DNA from: Actinoplanes utahensis
Lineage (GTDB): Bacteria; Actinomycetota; Actinomycetes; Mycobacteriales; Micromonosporaceae
Length of the DNA: 64,000 nt
Direction: 5' to 3'
Assembly: GCF_016862455.1 (NCBI RefSeq)
Contig: NZ_BOMZ01000051.1
Location: forward strand, 114,614-178,613
Part shown: positions 43,999-53,117 of the stretch, in pieces
Position numbering within the stretch: the stretch's first letter is position 1
Layout: the number at the start of each line of letters is the position of its first letter
The notes under the pieces: generated by a model
Told to the model about the DNA's origin: nothing
Databases searched by the model: none
The model's input: only the letters and a program-made list of their open reading frames with translations
Program-made: the position numbers and the translations under genes

Positions 43999-44466
43999 AT
44001 GCGCACGCAGCGGCAGATCGTCGACTACTCGCTACAGAGGCGAGCGGTCCTGCGTGATGTCCGGAACGGCCGGATCGGCACGCTGGAAGTCTGCGACGCG
44101 TCTCCTTACTTGAAGAACGCAGCGACGTACCACGGCGAGCCCACCGACGAACGGTGCCCCGTCTGCCGGCGTGACAATCTGACGCTGGTGCACTTCATCT
44201 ATGGAGACGAGCTGAAGCAGTCCGCCGGCCAGGCCCGGAAACTGGCTGAACTGCCCATGCTCGCGATGACGCTGCGTGAGTTCCAGGTCTTCGTCGTCGA
44301 GGTGTGCCGCTCCTGCGCCTGGAACCACCTCATCGAGAGGTTCGTTCTCGGCCGTGACGGCCTCGCCGCCGACGAGATGTTGCACACCGACGTTATGGTC
44401 TCGTCCGGTGGTGCGATCTCCCACCGGACAGGTAAGGCGTCACACAACGGGGAGGCCCGGCGATGA
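43999..44466 (+). CDS. DUF5318 family protein
   Basis: 155 residues, function unknown. It carries two zinc-ribbon-like cysteine pairs: CPVCRRDNLTLVHFIYGDEL and VEVCRSCAWNHLIERFVLG. The start MRTQRQIVDYSLQRRAVLRD is conserved in the family (mycobacterial Rv0049). No membrane segment. It is divergent from padR and lies 172 bp upstream of the penicillin-binding protein gene on the same strand, the same order as Rv0049-ponA1, which hints at an envelope-related role. Confidence 0.88.
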   Translation: MRTQRQIVDYSLQRRAVLRDVRNGRIGTLEVCDASPYLKNAATYHGEPTDERCPVCRRDNLTLVHFIYGDELKQSAGQARKLAELPMLAMTLREFQVFVVEVCRSCAWNHLIERFVLGRDGLAADEMLHTDVMVSSGGAISHRTGKASHNGEARR

Positions 44467-44638
44467 ACCGGACCGATCTCGCTAACGTGTACGAGTTTGT
44501 GGCCGGAATCCGGTCATCGCAGACACAACTTGACAGGGCTGCCGGGACCGCAGCCCCCAACGCCCGATCGAGGCGCGATGTCAGGGTGGCCTTTTCCGGG
44601 CCGCCGGGCCGCGCCCCTGCGACGGTAGGTGTGAGGGA

Positions 44639-47383
44639 ATGAACGCGAACGGCGATCCGCAGTCCGCAAGAGCCCGGGTACAGGTACCCGGGCCTTCCGC
44701 TGCTTCCACCCCCGGCGGCGCGCCAGTCGACGGCGCCAAGCCAGGACCCGACGCATACCGACGGCCGGCCGGCTCCGCCTCGGTCTCCGGCACGCCGGGC
44801 CGGGCGGCCGTGGGCAGCGCCTCCGCGCGCGCCTCGGTCGGTTCCGCGTCCGTGGGCTCGGCGTCCGTGGGCTCCGCTGCCGTGGGTTCGGCAACGCCCG
44901 GCCGGGCCGCGGTGGGCTCGGCGACGCCGGGCCGTGCCTCGGTGGGCGCAGCTCCCGTCGGCGGCCGTGCCTCGGTCGGATCCGCATCGGTGGGATCCGC
45001 ATCGGTCGGCGGGCGCGCGTCCGTCTCCCCGGGCGGTCCCGGCGGGCCGGGCGGCCCCGGTGGTCCCGGCGGATCCGGTGGGTCCGGTGGTTCCGGTGGC
45101 GGCGGCAAGAAGGGCCGCAGCAAGGCGGACAAGAAGCACCGGCGCGCGAACATCCTGACCGCGGCCGCTGCCGTGCTGGTCATCATGCTCGGCGTCGGGA
45201 TCGTCGGCGGCACCTACTTCTTCGACGACGTCAAGCTGCCGCCGCCGAAGCTCGAGAACCAGGTCAACGTGATCCTCACCGCGACCGGCCAGGAGCTGGA
45301 GAAGACCGGGTCGGCGCGGATCAGCGTGCCGCACGACCAGATCAACGAGGCGATGAAGAACGCCGTCATCGCGGCCGAGGACAAGAACTTCCGGAGCCAC
45401 AACGGCATCGACATGAAGGGCATCGCCCGCGCCGCGTGGAACAACTTCACCGGTGGCGAGCTGCAGGGCGCCTCGACGATCACCCAGCAGTACGCCCGGC
45501 ACGTGGCTGACGAGAAGGACATCAGCTACAGCCGCAAGCTCCGCGAGGCCGTGATCGCGCGGAAGCTGGAGTCGGAGTACAGCAAGGACCAGATCCTCGG
45601 CATGTACCTGAACTTCATCGACCTCGGCCGAGGGCGGTACGGCGTCGAGTCGGCGGCGCAGGGCTACTACGGCGCCGGCTTCACTGTCGACAAGACCGTC
45701 AAGGGCAAGAAGCAGATCAACGCCTACCAGGCCGCTGTGCTCGCCTCGATCATCAAGCAGCCGTACAAGACGAGCACCCATCCCGGCTACGACCCGGGCA
45801 ACAAAGAGGCCCTGGCCGAAGCCAAGCAGCGCTGGGAGTACACCCTCAAGAACATGCTCGAGATGGGTGCGATCACCCAGGAGCAGTGGGACAAGCGCCA
45901 GTACCCGATGCCGCTCGACCCCAAGAAGAGCAAGACCGTCAGTACCGACGGCAAGCCGGTCGGCATGGTCATGCGGCACGTGACCTACGAGCTCAACAAG
46001 CTCGGCATCACCGAGGACAAACTCGCCAAGGGCGGGTTCACGATCACCACCACGATCGACCCGAGGGTGCAGAAGGCGGCGGAGAAGGCCGGCATGCGGT
46101 CGAGCAAGACCTCGCCGATGAACGGGCGGCCGGCCACCTACCAGGCAGCGGTGATCGGCATCGACCCCAAGACGGGCGGAGTGCTCGGGTACTACGGCGG
46201 TGACGATCCGACCGGCACCGACTACGGCGGCTACATGTCGGGTGATGGCAGTGGCGTGCAGGCGAAGGGCGGTCAGTCGCCGGGCTCGACGTTCAAGATC
46301 TACACCTTGGCGGCGGCGCTGAAGGCGGACTACTCCTTCGAGACCATCTGGGATGGCACGAAGGAGAAGCCGGGCGGCGGCAAGATCAACAACGCCGGCG
46401 CGGAGACCAGCAAGCTCTGTGAGGGCAAGGTCACCCACTGTGACCTGCGTTTTGCGACCATCAAGTCGTACAACTTCCCCTTCTACTGGATCGCCAATGA
46501 GCTCGGTCAGGACAAGGTCATCGATGCGGCTCGGGCCGCCGGCGTCGAGACCATGTGGAACGACGACTACAAGAAGATCCCGCTCGACTCGACCAAGCCC
46601 GACGAGTGGAACAAGAACTTCGACAACGAGGTCGCCTTCGGCCAGTACCGGGTCGTGCCGCTGGAGCACGCCCAGGGCGTGGCCACCATCGTGAACCAGG
46701 GCGTCCGCAACGACGCCCACTTCGTCAAGCAGGTCCAGCAGCGCGACCCGAAGACCGGCGAGAACAAGGTGATCTGGTCGGAGAAGAAGGCCGGCAAGCG
46801 GGTCTTCGATCCGGACCAGATGGCCAACCTGCTCGACGTTCTCCAGGAGATTCCCAAGGCGGTGGACAACCCCATCAAGGGGCGTCCGGCGGTCGGGAAG
46901 AGTGGCACCTGGGAAATGCCGAACGGAAACGACAACGGTGACACCTGGTTCGTCGGCGGTATCCCGCAGCTCGCCGCGACCGTCTGGGTCGGCGGCTCCG
47001 GCAACCGTGTCGCGCTCAAGGAACCCGGCGACAAGGACATGTACGGGTCCGGCACTCCCGCGGAGATCTGGGAAGAGTTCATCGAGACCGCTTCTGAAGC
47101 GATGAACTGGGAAGTGGCGAAGTTCCCGGAGGGTGTCAAGACGGGACGGGACGACAAGGGCAACGGTGTGAAGCCGGTCGTCGTCGAGCAGCCGCAGGGC
47201 GGATTCGACGAGGTGTACTGCTCCATCGCGCCGCCGGGCGACCCCAACTGCGTCGGCTTCCAGAACAACAACCAGAACCAGAACCAGGGCAACAACCCGA
47301 ACCAGAACCCGAACCAGAACCCGAACCAGAACCAGGGCAACAACGGCACCAACAACGGGGATGACGACGACGGCGGTCGTTAG
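44639..47383 (+). CDS. ponA: Class A penicillin-binding protein (glycosyltransferase/transpeptidase)
   Basis: 914 residues; polymerises and cross-links peptidoglycan. The N-terminal ~165 residues are low complexity: many ASVGSASVG repeats, then Gly/Pro runs (GGPGGPGGPGGS). One membrane helix lies at about 172-196 (ILTAAAAVLVIMLGVGIVGG). GT51 domain: AVIAAEDKNFRSHNGIDMKG with the catalytic Glu, STITQQYARHV and RKLRE-type helix. Transpeptidase: SPGSTFK (SxxK, about residue 550), SYNFPFYW (SxN), KSGTWEM (KS/TG). The C-terminus is a run of NQNQ/NPNQ repeats and an Asp cluster. Position equals ponA1 (Rv0050). The cytosolic repeat tail is unusually long and could be a phosphorylation or partner-binding region. 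Confidence 0.95.
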   Translation: MNANGDPQSARARVQVPGPSAASTPGGAPVDGAKPGPDAYRRPAGSASVSGTPGRAAVGSASARASVGSASVGSASVGSAAVGSATPGRAAVGSATPGRASVGAAPVGGRASVGSASVGSASVGGRASVSPGGPGGPGGPGGPGGSGGSGGSGGGGKKGRSKADKKHRRANILTAAAAVLVIMLGVGIVGGTYFFDDVKLPPPKLENQVNVILTATGQELEKTGSARISVPHDQINEAMKNAVIAAEDKNFRSHNGIDMKGIARAAWNNFTGGELQGASTITQQYARHVADEKDISYSRKLREAVIARKLESEYSKDQILGMYLNFIDLGRGRYGVESAAQGYYGAGFTVDKTVKGKKQINAYQAAVLASIIKQPYKTSTHPGYDPGNKEALAEAKQRWEYTLKNMLEMGAITQEQWDKRQYPMPLDPKKSKTVSTDGKPVGMVMRHVTYELNKLGITEDKLAKGGFTITTTIDPRVQKAAEKAGMRSSKTSPMNGRPATYQAAVIGIDPKTGGVLGYYGGDDPTGTDYGGYMSGDGSGVQAKGGQSPGSTFKIYTLAAALKADYSFETIWDGTKEKPGGGKINNAGAETSKLCEGKVTHCDLRFATIKSYNFPFYWIANELGQDKVIDAARAAGVETMWNDDYKKIPLDSTKPDEWNKNFDNEVAFGQYRVVPLEHAQGVATIVNQGVRNDAHFVKQVQQRDPKTGENKVIWSEKKAGKRVFDPDQMANLLDVLQEIPKAVDNPIKGRPAVGKSGTWEMPNGNDNGDTWFVGGIPQLAATVWVGGSGNRVALKEPGDKDMYGSGTPAEIWEEFIETASEAMNWEVAKFPEGVKTGRDDKGNGVKPVVVEQPQGGFDEVYCSIAPPGDPNCVGFQNNNQNQNQGNNPNQNPNQNPNQNQGNNGTNNGDDDDGGR

Positions 47384-47397
47384 CCTCCCGGCCTGAG

Positions 47398-47430
47398 AAC
47401 GGCGTCCACCTCGACGAGGTGGACGCCGTT
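47398..47430 (+). terminator. Terminator after ponA
   Basis: AACGGCGTCCACCT (47398-47411) pairs with AGGTGGACGCCGTT (47417-47430) over 14 bp with a CGACG loop, followed by TCC. Confidence 0.85.
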
Positions 47431-47521
47431 TCCTGTCGGGACCTGTGGGTCTGATGAAGATCGGTGTGCCGGACGTGGCCCGGCACCTCGGGCGGCCACC
47501 GATGCGGCATGATGCCAAGAC

Positions 47522-49042
47522 ATGAGCGCCCAACCGCCCGCCGACCGGCCCGACGTCTCGAGAGCCACCTCGGACGGTTTCGTGCGGGGACTCTCCCAAG
47601 CCATCGGCGGGCCGCTCGGCGCACACGCCGTCCCGCCGGAGTCGCGGCCCGGCCGGTTCTGGACCGCGCCGCGGATCGTGATGGCTCTCGCCTGCCTGAT
47701 CCTCGCGTTCTCCTGGGTGCAGAAGTCACCCTGCATGGACGGCAACTGGCAGAACAACGTCCAGTACACCCGGTACTGCTACACCGACGTGCTGGCGCTC
47801 TACTACGCCGAAGGCCTCAACGAAGGCAAGGTGCCCTACAAGGACCACCAGGTCGAGTACCCGGTGGTCACCGGGTACTTCATGGGGGTGCTGGGGCTGC
47901 CGGTGCACGCGTACGGGGAGAAGAACCCGGACATCAACCAGGGCAGCTGGTTCTACAACGCCAACGCCCTGGTGCTGTCCCTCCTGGCGGTCATCAGCGT
48001 CGCGATCGTCCTCGCCCTGCGCCGCCGGCGGCCATGGGACGCGGCGATCCTCGCGCTCTCCCCGATCGTGCTTCTCACCGCCACGATCAACTGGGACTTC
48101 CTGGCGATCGGGCTCTTCGCCATCGGGCTGCTGCTCTGGGTGCGGCGGCATCCCCTGTGGGCGGGCGTCCTCTTCGGACTCGGTGCGGCGGCCAAACTGT
48201 GGCCGCTCTTCATCCTCGGCCCGATCCTCATCCTCGCGTTGCGGACCGGCCGGCTACGCCCCTTCTTCGGGGCCTTCGCCACCACCGCGGTCACCTGGCT
48301 CCTGGCCAACCTGCCGGTCATGGTGCTGTGGCACGAGAGCTGGCTGCGGTTCTTCCGGCTCAACTCGGAACGGCCGATCGACTGGGGCACGTTCTGGTAC
48401 ATCGGACGTTACTTCGACGGCAAGTGGAACAGCGGAGCGGCGGGCGACCAGGGGCCGTTCCAGTGGCTCAGCGACCACGTGCCCACGCTCAACTACCTGT
48501 CGTACGCACTCTTCGGCCTCTCCTGCCTGGCGATCATGCTGCTCGGTCTGCTGGCCCCGCGCCGTCCCCGGCTCAGCCAGCTCGCCTTCCTGGTCGTCGC
48601 CGCCTTCCTGATCTTCAGCAAGGTCTGGTCCCAGCAGTACGTCCTCTGGCTGATCCCCCTGATCGCCCTGGCCCGCCCGAAGTGGGGCGCGGTCCTGGCA
48701 TGGACGGTCGCTGAGATCGGGTACCTGGCGGCCTTCTACGCCGAGCTGATGGGCGCGGGCGGCAAGTCGGTCATCCCCGAGGGCACCTTCGTGCTCGCCT
48801 CCAGCCTGCGCCTGATCACCGTGGCCGTGCTCTGCGGGCTGGTGGTGCGGGAGATCTGGCGTCCGGAACTGGACGACGTACGCGTGACCTACGGCGGGAT
48901 CGACCCGGATGCCGGGCCGCTCGACGGTCCGGAGCATCCCTGGATCACCGGGCTCCGCCGGTTCTTCGGCATGGGACCGTCCCAGGAGGCGCCGCCACCG
49001 CCGGTGATCCCCAAGGACGAACCCAGCCCCGTCCCCAGCTGA
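47522..49042 (+). CDS. GT87-like polyprenyl-phosphate mannosyltransferase-type membrane protein
   Basis: 506 residues with about ten hydrophobic helices (for example VMALACLILAFSWVQ, LVLSLLAVISVAIVLALR, GLFAIGLLLWVRRH, AFLVVAAFLIFSKVW). The extracytoplasmic first loop contains YCYTDVLALYYAEGL and HQVEYPVVTGYFMG, where the acidic residues resemble the catalytic loop of GT-C folds. The short GKVPYKD and EYP motif matches GT87 members. The tail is Pro-rich and cytoplasmic. Position equals mycobacterial Rv0051, downstream of ponA1. Likely adds a sugar to an envelope lipid or glycan using a polyprenyl donor; the acceptor is unknown. Confidence 0.8.
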   Translation: MSAQPPADRPDVSRATSDGFVRGLSQAIGGPLGAHAVPPESRPGRFWTAPRIVMALACLILAFSWVQKSPCMDGNWQNNVQYTRYCYTDVLALYYAEGLNEGKVPYKDHQVEYPVVTGYFMGVLGLPVHAYGEKNPDINQGSWFYNANALVLSLLAVISVAIVLALRRRRPWDAAILALSPIVLLTATINWDFLAIGLFAIGLLLWVRRHPLWAGVLFGLGAAAKLWPLFILGPILILALRTGRLRPFFGAFATTAVTWLLANLPVMVLWHESWLRFFRLNSERPIDWGTFWYIGRYFDGKWNSGAAGDQGPFQWLSDHVPTLNYLSYALFGLSCLAIMLLGLLAPRRPRLSQLAFLVVAAFLIFSKVWSQQYVLWLIPLIALARPKWGAVLAWTVAEIGYLAAFYAELMGAGGKSVIPEGTFVLASSLRLITVAVLCGLVVREIWRPELDDVRVTYGGIDPDAGPLDGPEHPWITGLRRFFGMGPSQEAPPPPVIPKDEPSPVPS

Positions 49043-49068
49043 CCTCTTCCGAGCTCTTCGACCTCTCT

Positions 49069-49101
49069 CGATCCGGGTGGCCGCCGCGGCCACCCGGATC
49101 G
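49069..49101. terminator. Shared terminator of convergent genes
   Basis: CGATCCGGGTGGCCG (49069-49083) and CGGCCACCCGGATCG (49087-49101): a 15-bp perfect inverted repeat between the GT87-like gene and the opposing large membrane gene. Confidence 0.85.
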
Positions 49102-49137
49102 TCGTTTCCGGGCCGTCTCGGTCTCCGGTCAGCCGAC

Positions 49138-52100
49138 TCAGCTCAGGTAGAAGACGACGGCGTCGGGGAGGTCCTCGCGCCGGATGTTGATGCTGTCCAC
49201 CGGCAGGTCACCGGCCGTCTCCCAGGGCGTGCCGGCCACATGGTCGCGCAGCAGCAGCACCTTGGTGACACCGATCGAGATCAGGTAGTCCGCGCTCGCC
49301 GCGTCCGGGAAGTTCGCCACCCGTGCACGGAGCTCGGCCTGACGCTGCGCGGCGACGTTGCCGCCGCCGTTCGCGATGTACTGGAACCTCGAAGTGGACC
49401 AGAGCTGCACGGTCTGATCGGTGAACTCGGCGGTAGGCAGAACCAGCATCGGGCCCGGCACGGTGCGCAGGGCCGCCGGCTGGGTCGTGACGATCGGGTG
49501 CGCGGTCGAGTTCCAGCCTTCCAGGGTGACCAGGATCAGCGGGGTCAGAGTCGCCAGCCGCAGCCAGGGGCCGGGCCACGGTGGGATCCGCAGGGCCGCC
49601 AGATCCTCGGCACGGCGGACGAAGTCGTCGACCGCACCCGCGGCCAGGATCACCAGGAACAGCGTCACCCACAGCATCAGGCGGCCGGGGATCCGCTGGT
49701 CGAACGAGGCCGGGAAATGCCCGAAGAGTGGCAGGTACGTCCAGCGGCCGCCGAAGAAATTCGTACCCAGCGTGAGGATCACCGCGGCGGCCAGGGCGGC
49801 CAGCAGCATCAAGCGGTGCCGGAGTCTCCAGATCGACAGGAACAGACCGGCCAGAGCCAGCGCGTACAGGACGAAACCGGGGAGCAGCGACATCTCGGCG
49901 GCCCAGCCCAGAGAAGCGCGCGGGGTGGCGTGTGCGGCGCCCCAGATGCGGGACTCGGCCGGTCCGATCAGCAGGCTGCGCAGCGGTGGGGAGAAGAAAC
50001 GGATCTCCTCGGTCCGGGACCCGGGGCCCCCGGCCCGGATGTAGGGCACCGAGATCAGCAGGCCGACCGCCGCGAAGATCTGCGCGCCGATGATGTTGGT
50101 GACGGCCACCCACCAGGCGATGCCGGGTTTCTTCTTCGGGATCGGCTTGGCGGGCCGGGTCGGCAGCGACCACCTGCGGCGGATGGGCGGTTTCCGGCTC
50201 TCCAGCACGTCCGTGCTCGCGACCGCCGGCTGAACCGCGGTGTCCGGCAGCGTCTTACCCGCCGCGACCATCCGGCCCTTGTCCGCCAGGCTCTTCTCGT
50301 CTGCCTGACCCTTTTCGGCCGGCTCATCGGCCTTGGCCTTCTCGTCGGCCTTGGCCGGCTGTTCGGCCTTGGCCGGCTGTTCGGCCTTGGCCGGTTGCTC
50401 GGTTTTGCCGGGCTCTGCAGCCTTGACCGATCGCTCCACCTCGGAGGTCCGATGTGCCGGGCCGGGTGCCATTGGTTCGGCGGGCTGACCGGCTTTGCTC
50501 GGTTCGCCGGGTGTGGGCCGCTGATACATGGACAGGGCGGCGGCCGGTGTGGCTGGTGGTTTCACGGCCGGTCCGCCGGGTGGATCGGTAGCCGGTTTCG
50601 GGGCCGGCTCGACACCCGGTTTCCCCGACGTCTCGACTGCTGCCTTGGTCACCGTTTTGGTGGTCGGATCGACGGCAGGGCCGGTGGCCGGCTTGATCGC
50701 GGACTTCGCCCGGGACTTCACGGTGTGCCGGACGATCCGGTACAGCGCGGTGACGAGCAGGACGATCAGGAGCAGGCCCAGGACGTACGCGAAGGGAATG
50801 CCCAGGGAGTAACCCAGCGAGAGCTGCCAGACCGCGACCAGCCAGCCTGCCGCGACCCAGCCGGTGTTCCGCCGCTCGGGACGGTAACCGTGCCGCAGCG
50901 AATAGCCGTGCCCGCGCGCGAGCATCGCCAGCGCCAGTGGGATGCCGCCCGCCGAGACGATGTCGAGGTGACCCTCCTGCGCGAGCCGCCACGGTGCGTA
51001 GGCGAACGCGACGGCCGCCACCGCCGCTCCGGTACGGCGGGCACCGAGCTGGCGGACCAGCGCGTATGCGCCGAGCACCAGCAGGACATGGGCCAGGACG
51101 AACAGCACGTTGTACCGCAGGATCGCGGCGTGGGGACCGTTCCCGATCATCCCGGCGATGGCGTAACCGAGCAGGTTGTCGCCGAACGCGAAATTGAACT
51201 TCTCCGGGAAGTAGGCGTTCGACTGCCACAGCCGGGCCGGATCGGTGATCAGGATGTGGCCGGACCAGGCCATCTGCCATGCCTGCCGGGCCGGATCGCC
51301 GAGGTCCTGCGGCAGGCTGTGCATCGGATAGCGCAGGGTCGGCCAGGTCATCGCGACGGCGAGCAGACAGGCGGCGTAGATGGCCAGCGCGTACTCATGG
51401 ATGAGCGACCAGCCCACCGCCCGGACGCCGCGCCGGATGAGCCCGGGGCGCTGCTCCGGGATCGCGGTGAAGGCGGTCCAGGGGTCTGGCGGTGCACCTG
51501 GCGGCCGCTCCGTGGGCAGTGCCTTCCGGGGTCGCGGCACCACTTCGGACTTGCCGGCGTCCGACCCGGTCGGCTCGTCCTTCACCGGCGTCTTCTCTGC
51601 CGTGCCCACACCGCTCGCCGCGGGCCTGTCCGTGCCGGCCGGGTCCGCCGTAGTGCCGTCCTTCTTCACCTCCGCCTTGGCCGGCTCCGCGGTGCCGGCG
51701 GGCTTGCTCCCAGGCTGGACCGGCTTGATGCCGCCGTCGGTAACACCCTCAGCCTTGGCCGGTTCGGCGATGTCGCCCGGCTTTGCCTCCGTTGCGGCCG
51801 GAGCGGCCGCCTTCGCGGGACCGGCCGGCTTCGCCTCCGCTGCGGCAGGCTTGGCGGGATCGTCGGGCTTCGCCTCGGCTTCGGTCGGCTTGGCGGGAGC
51901 GTCGAGCTTCGCCTTGGTTGGCTTGGTCGGACCGTCCGGCTTCGCCTCGGCTTCGGCCGAAGTTGCGGGATTGTTCACCGGCGGCGTGGCCGACGCCGCA
52001 GTGTCCTCTGTGGCTTTTGCGGACTTCCTGCCGAAAAGACCGAAACGACGCCGCCCCTTCCGGGCGTCCGCCGGCGGTTGCGTGGGCGAAGCCGGCTCTT

Positions 52101-52143
52101 TCGAGCCGTCCGCGGGCGCGGTCTGGTGCGGCTGCTCGGTCAT
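49138..52143 (-). CDS. Very large GT-C-like membrane protein with two Lys/Pro/Ala-rich inserts
   Basis: 1001 residues from the ATG at 52143, preceded by GGGAGG. Residues 1-235 are cytoplasmic and repetitive (AKPDDPAKPAAAEAKPAGPA and similar). Membrane helices start near residue 248 (YALAIYAACLLAVAMTWPTL) and run to about 470. Residues about 474-675 are a second repetitive insert (EQPAKAEQPAKAEQPAKADE). Helices resume (AWWVAVTNIIGAQIFAAVGL) and the C-terminal 130 residues are an outer domain ending DLPDAVVFYLS. The loop MHSLPQDLGDPARQAWQMAW after helix 1 carries the acidic residue pair expected of GT-C enzymes. Family otherwise unrecognised. It is 22 bp downstream of the endonuclease IV gene. 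Confidence 0.75.
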   Translation of the reverse strand: MTEQPHQTAPADGSKEPASPTQPPADARKGRRRFGLFGRKSAKATEDTAASATPPVNNPATSAEAEAKPDGPTKPTKAKLDAPAKPTEAEAKPDDPAKPAAAEAKPAGPAKAAAPAATEAKPGDIAEPAKAEGVTDGGIKPVQPGSKPAGTAEPAKAEVKKDGTTADPAGTDRPAASGVGTAEKTPVKDEPTGSDAGKSEVVPRPRKALPTERPPGAPPDPWTAFTAIPEQRPGLIRRGVRAVGWSLIHEYALAIYAACLLAVAMTWPTLRYPMHSLPQDLGDPARQAWQMAWSGHILITDPARLWQSNAYFPEKFNFAFGDNLLGYAIAGMIGNGPHAAILRYNVLFVLAHVLLVLGAYALVRQLGARRTGAAVAAVAFAYAPWRLAQEGHLDIVSAGGIPLALAMLARGHGYSLRHGYRPERRNTGWVAAGWLVAVWQLSLGYSLGIPFAYVLGLLLIVLLVTALYRIVRHTVKSRAKSAIKPATGPAVDPTTKTVTKAAVETSGKPGVEPAPKPATDPPGGPAVKPPATPAAALSMYQRPTPGEPSKAGQPAEPMAPGPAHRTSEVERSVKAAEPGKTEQPAKAEQPAKAEQPAKADEKAKADEPAEKGQADEKSLADKGRMVAAGKTLPDTAVQPAVASTDVLESRKPPIRRRWSLPTRPAKPIPKKKPGIAWWVAVTNIIGAQIFAAVGLLISVPYIRAGGPGSRTEEIRFFSPPLRSLLIGPAESRIWGAAHATPRASLGWAAEMSLLPGFVLYALALAGLFLSIWRLRHRLMLLAALAAAVILTLGTNFFGGRWTYLPLFGHFPASFDQRIPGRLMLWVTLFLVILAAGAVDDFVRRAEDLAALRIPPWPGPWLRLATLTPLILVTLEGWNSTAHPIVTTQPAALRTVPGPMLVLPTAEFTDQTVQLWSTSRFQYIANGGGNVAAQRQAELRARVANFPDAASADYLISIGVTKVLLLRDHVAGTPWETAGDLPVDSINIRREDLPDAVVFYLS

Positions 52144-52165
52144 GACCCTCCCCGGAGGCGGTGCG

Positions 52166-52942
52166 TCAGTTGCCCGCCCGCTCCCGCAGTAGGGCGATGT
52201 CGGCGGTCTGCCCCTCGACCCCACCGGGCGTCTCCACAATGGCCGGAGCGCCGGAGGCCCGGATCGCGGCCACCACCAACTCGGGGTCGATCTTTCCATT
52301 CCCCAAGTTGTCGTGCCGGTCCTGGCCCGAGTCGAATCCACCCTTCGAATCGTTGGCGTGGATCAGGTCGATCCGTCCGGTGATCGCCTTGACCCGGTCG
52401 ACGATGCCGACCAGGTCCTCACCGCCGGCGAACGCATGGCAGGTGTCCAGGCAGAATCCGGCCCCGAGCGGGCCGACCGCCTCCCACAGACGAGCCAGGT
52501 CGTCGAAACGACGGGCGCACGCGTTGTCGCCACCGGCGGTGTTCTCGATCAGCACCGGAAGTGGCAGGCCGCCGTCGCTCTCCGCGTACTCGAAGGCCTT
52601 TTTCCAGTTGGCGAAACCGTCGGCGAGGTCAGCGCCCTTGCCGACATGGCCACCGTGCACGATCAGGCCCTTGGCGCCCAGCTCGGCGGCGGCCCGGGCA
52701 TGTGCCATGAGCAGCTTGCGGCTCGGGATGCGGATGCGGTTGTTGGGGGACGCCACATTGACGATGTAGGGAGCGTGCACGTAGACGTCCACCTCGGAGG
52801 CCCGGATCCGGTCGGCGTCCTCGCGCGGTTTGGGCGAATTGTATTTCTGTGGGTCGGTCAGGAAGAACTGCACCGCCTCGGCGCCGCGGGCGGCGGCCTC
52901 GGCCAGCGGGTCGGCAGGATCGACGTGGGCTCCGATGCGCAT
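52166..52942 (-). CDS. nfo: Deoxyribonuclease IV (AP endonuclease)
   Basis: Cuts DNA at abasic sites in base-excision repair; 258 residues, slightly shorter than the E. coli enzyme. A TIM barrel with three zinc sites: MRIGAHVDPAD (first His), VDVYVHAPYIVNVASPN, GLIVHGGHVGKG, VLIENTAGGDN, GFCLDTCHAFAGGED, LIHANDSKGGFDSGQDRHDN and the final Glu in APAIVETPGG. All expected His/Asp/Glu ligands can be found. It is 22 bp upstream of the large membrane-protein gene, so likely cotranscribed. Confidence 0.93.
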   Translation of the reverse strand: MRIGAHVDPADPLAEAAARGAEAVQFFLTDPQKYNSPKPREDADRIRASEVDVYVHAPYIVNVASPNNRIRIPSRKLLMAHARAAAELGAKGLIVHGGHVGKGADLADGFANWKKAFEYAESDGGLPLPVLIENTAGGDNACARRFDDLARLWEAVGPLGAGFCLDTCHAFAGGEDLVGIVDRVKAITGRIDLIHANDSKGGFDSGQDRHDNLGNGKIDPELVVAAIRASGAPAIVETPGGVEGQTADIALLRERAGN

Positions 52943-53117
52943 GGGACGAGCCTACGACGCCGGTGTGACGCTTTCCCCCGCGTCACCGGCCTCAGCCGCC
53001 CGTCGTTACCTCCGGCGAGGCTCATTCACGACGGTGGACCCGTCCGCGCAGAGAGCGGGCGGACGAGGGCTTGACGGGCGCCGGTCTGTGAACCGGCGGT
53101 GACTTGGGGGATGGTGC

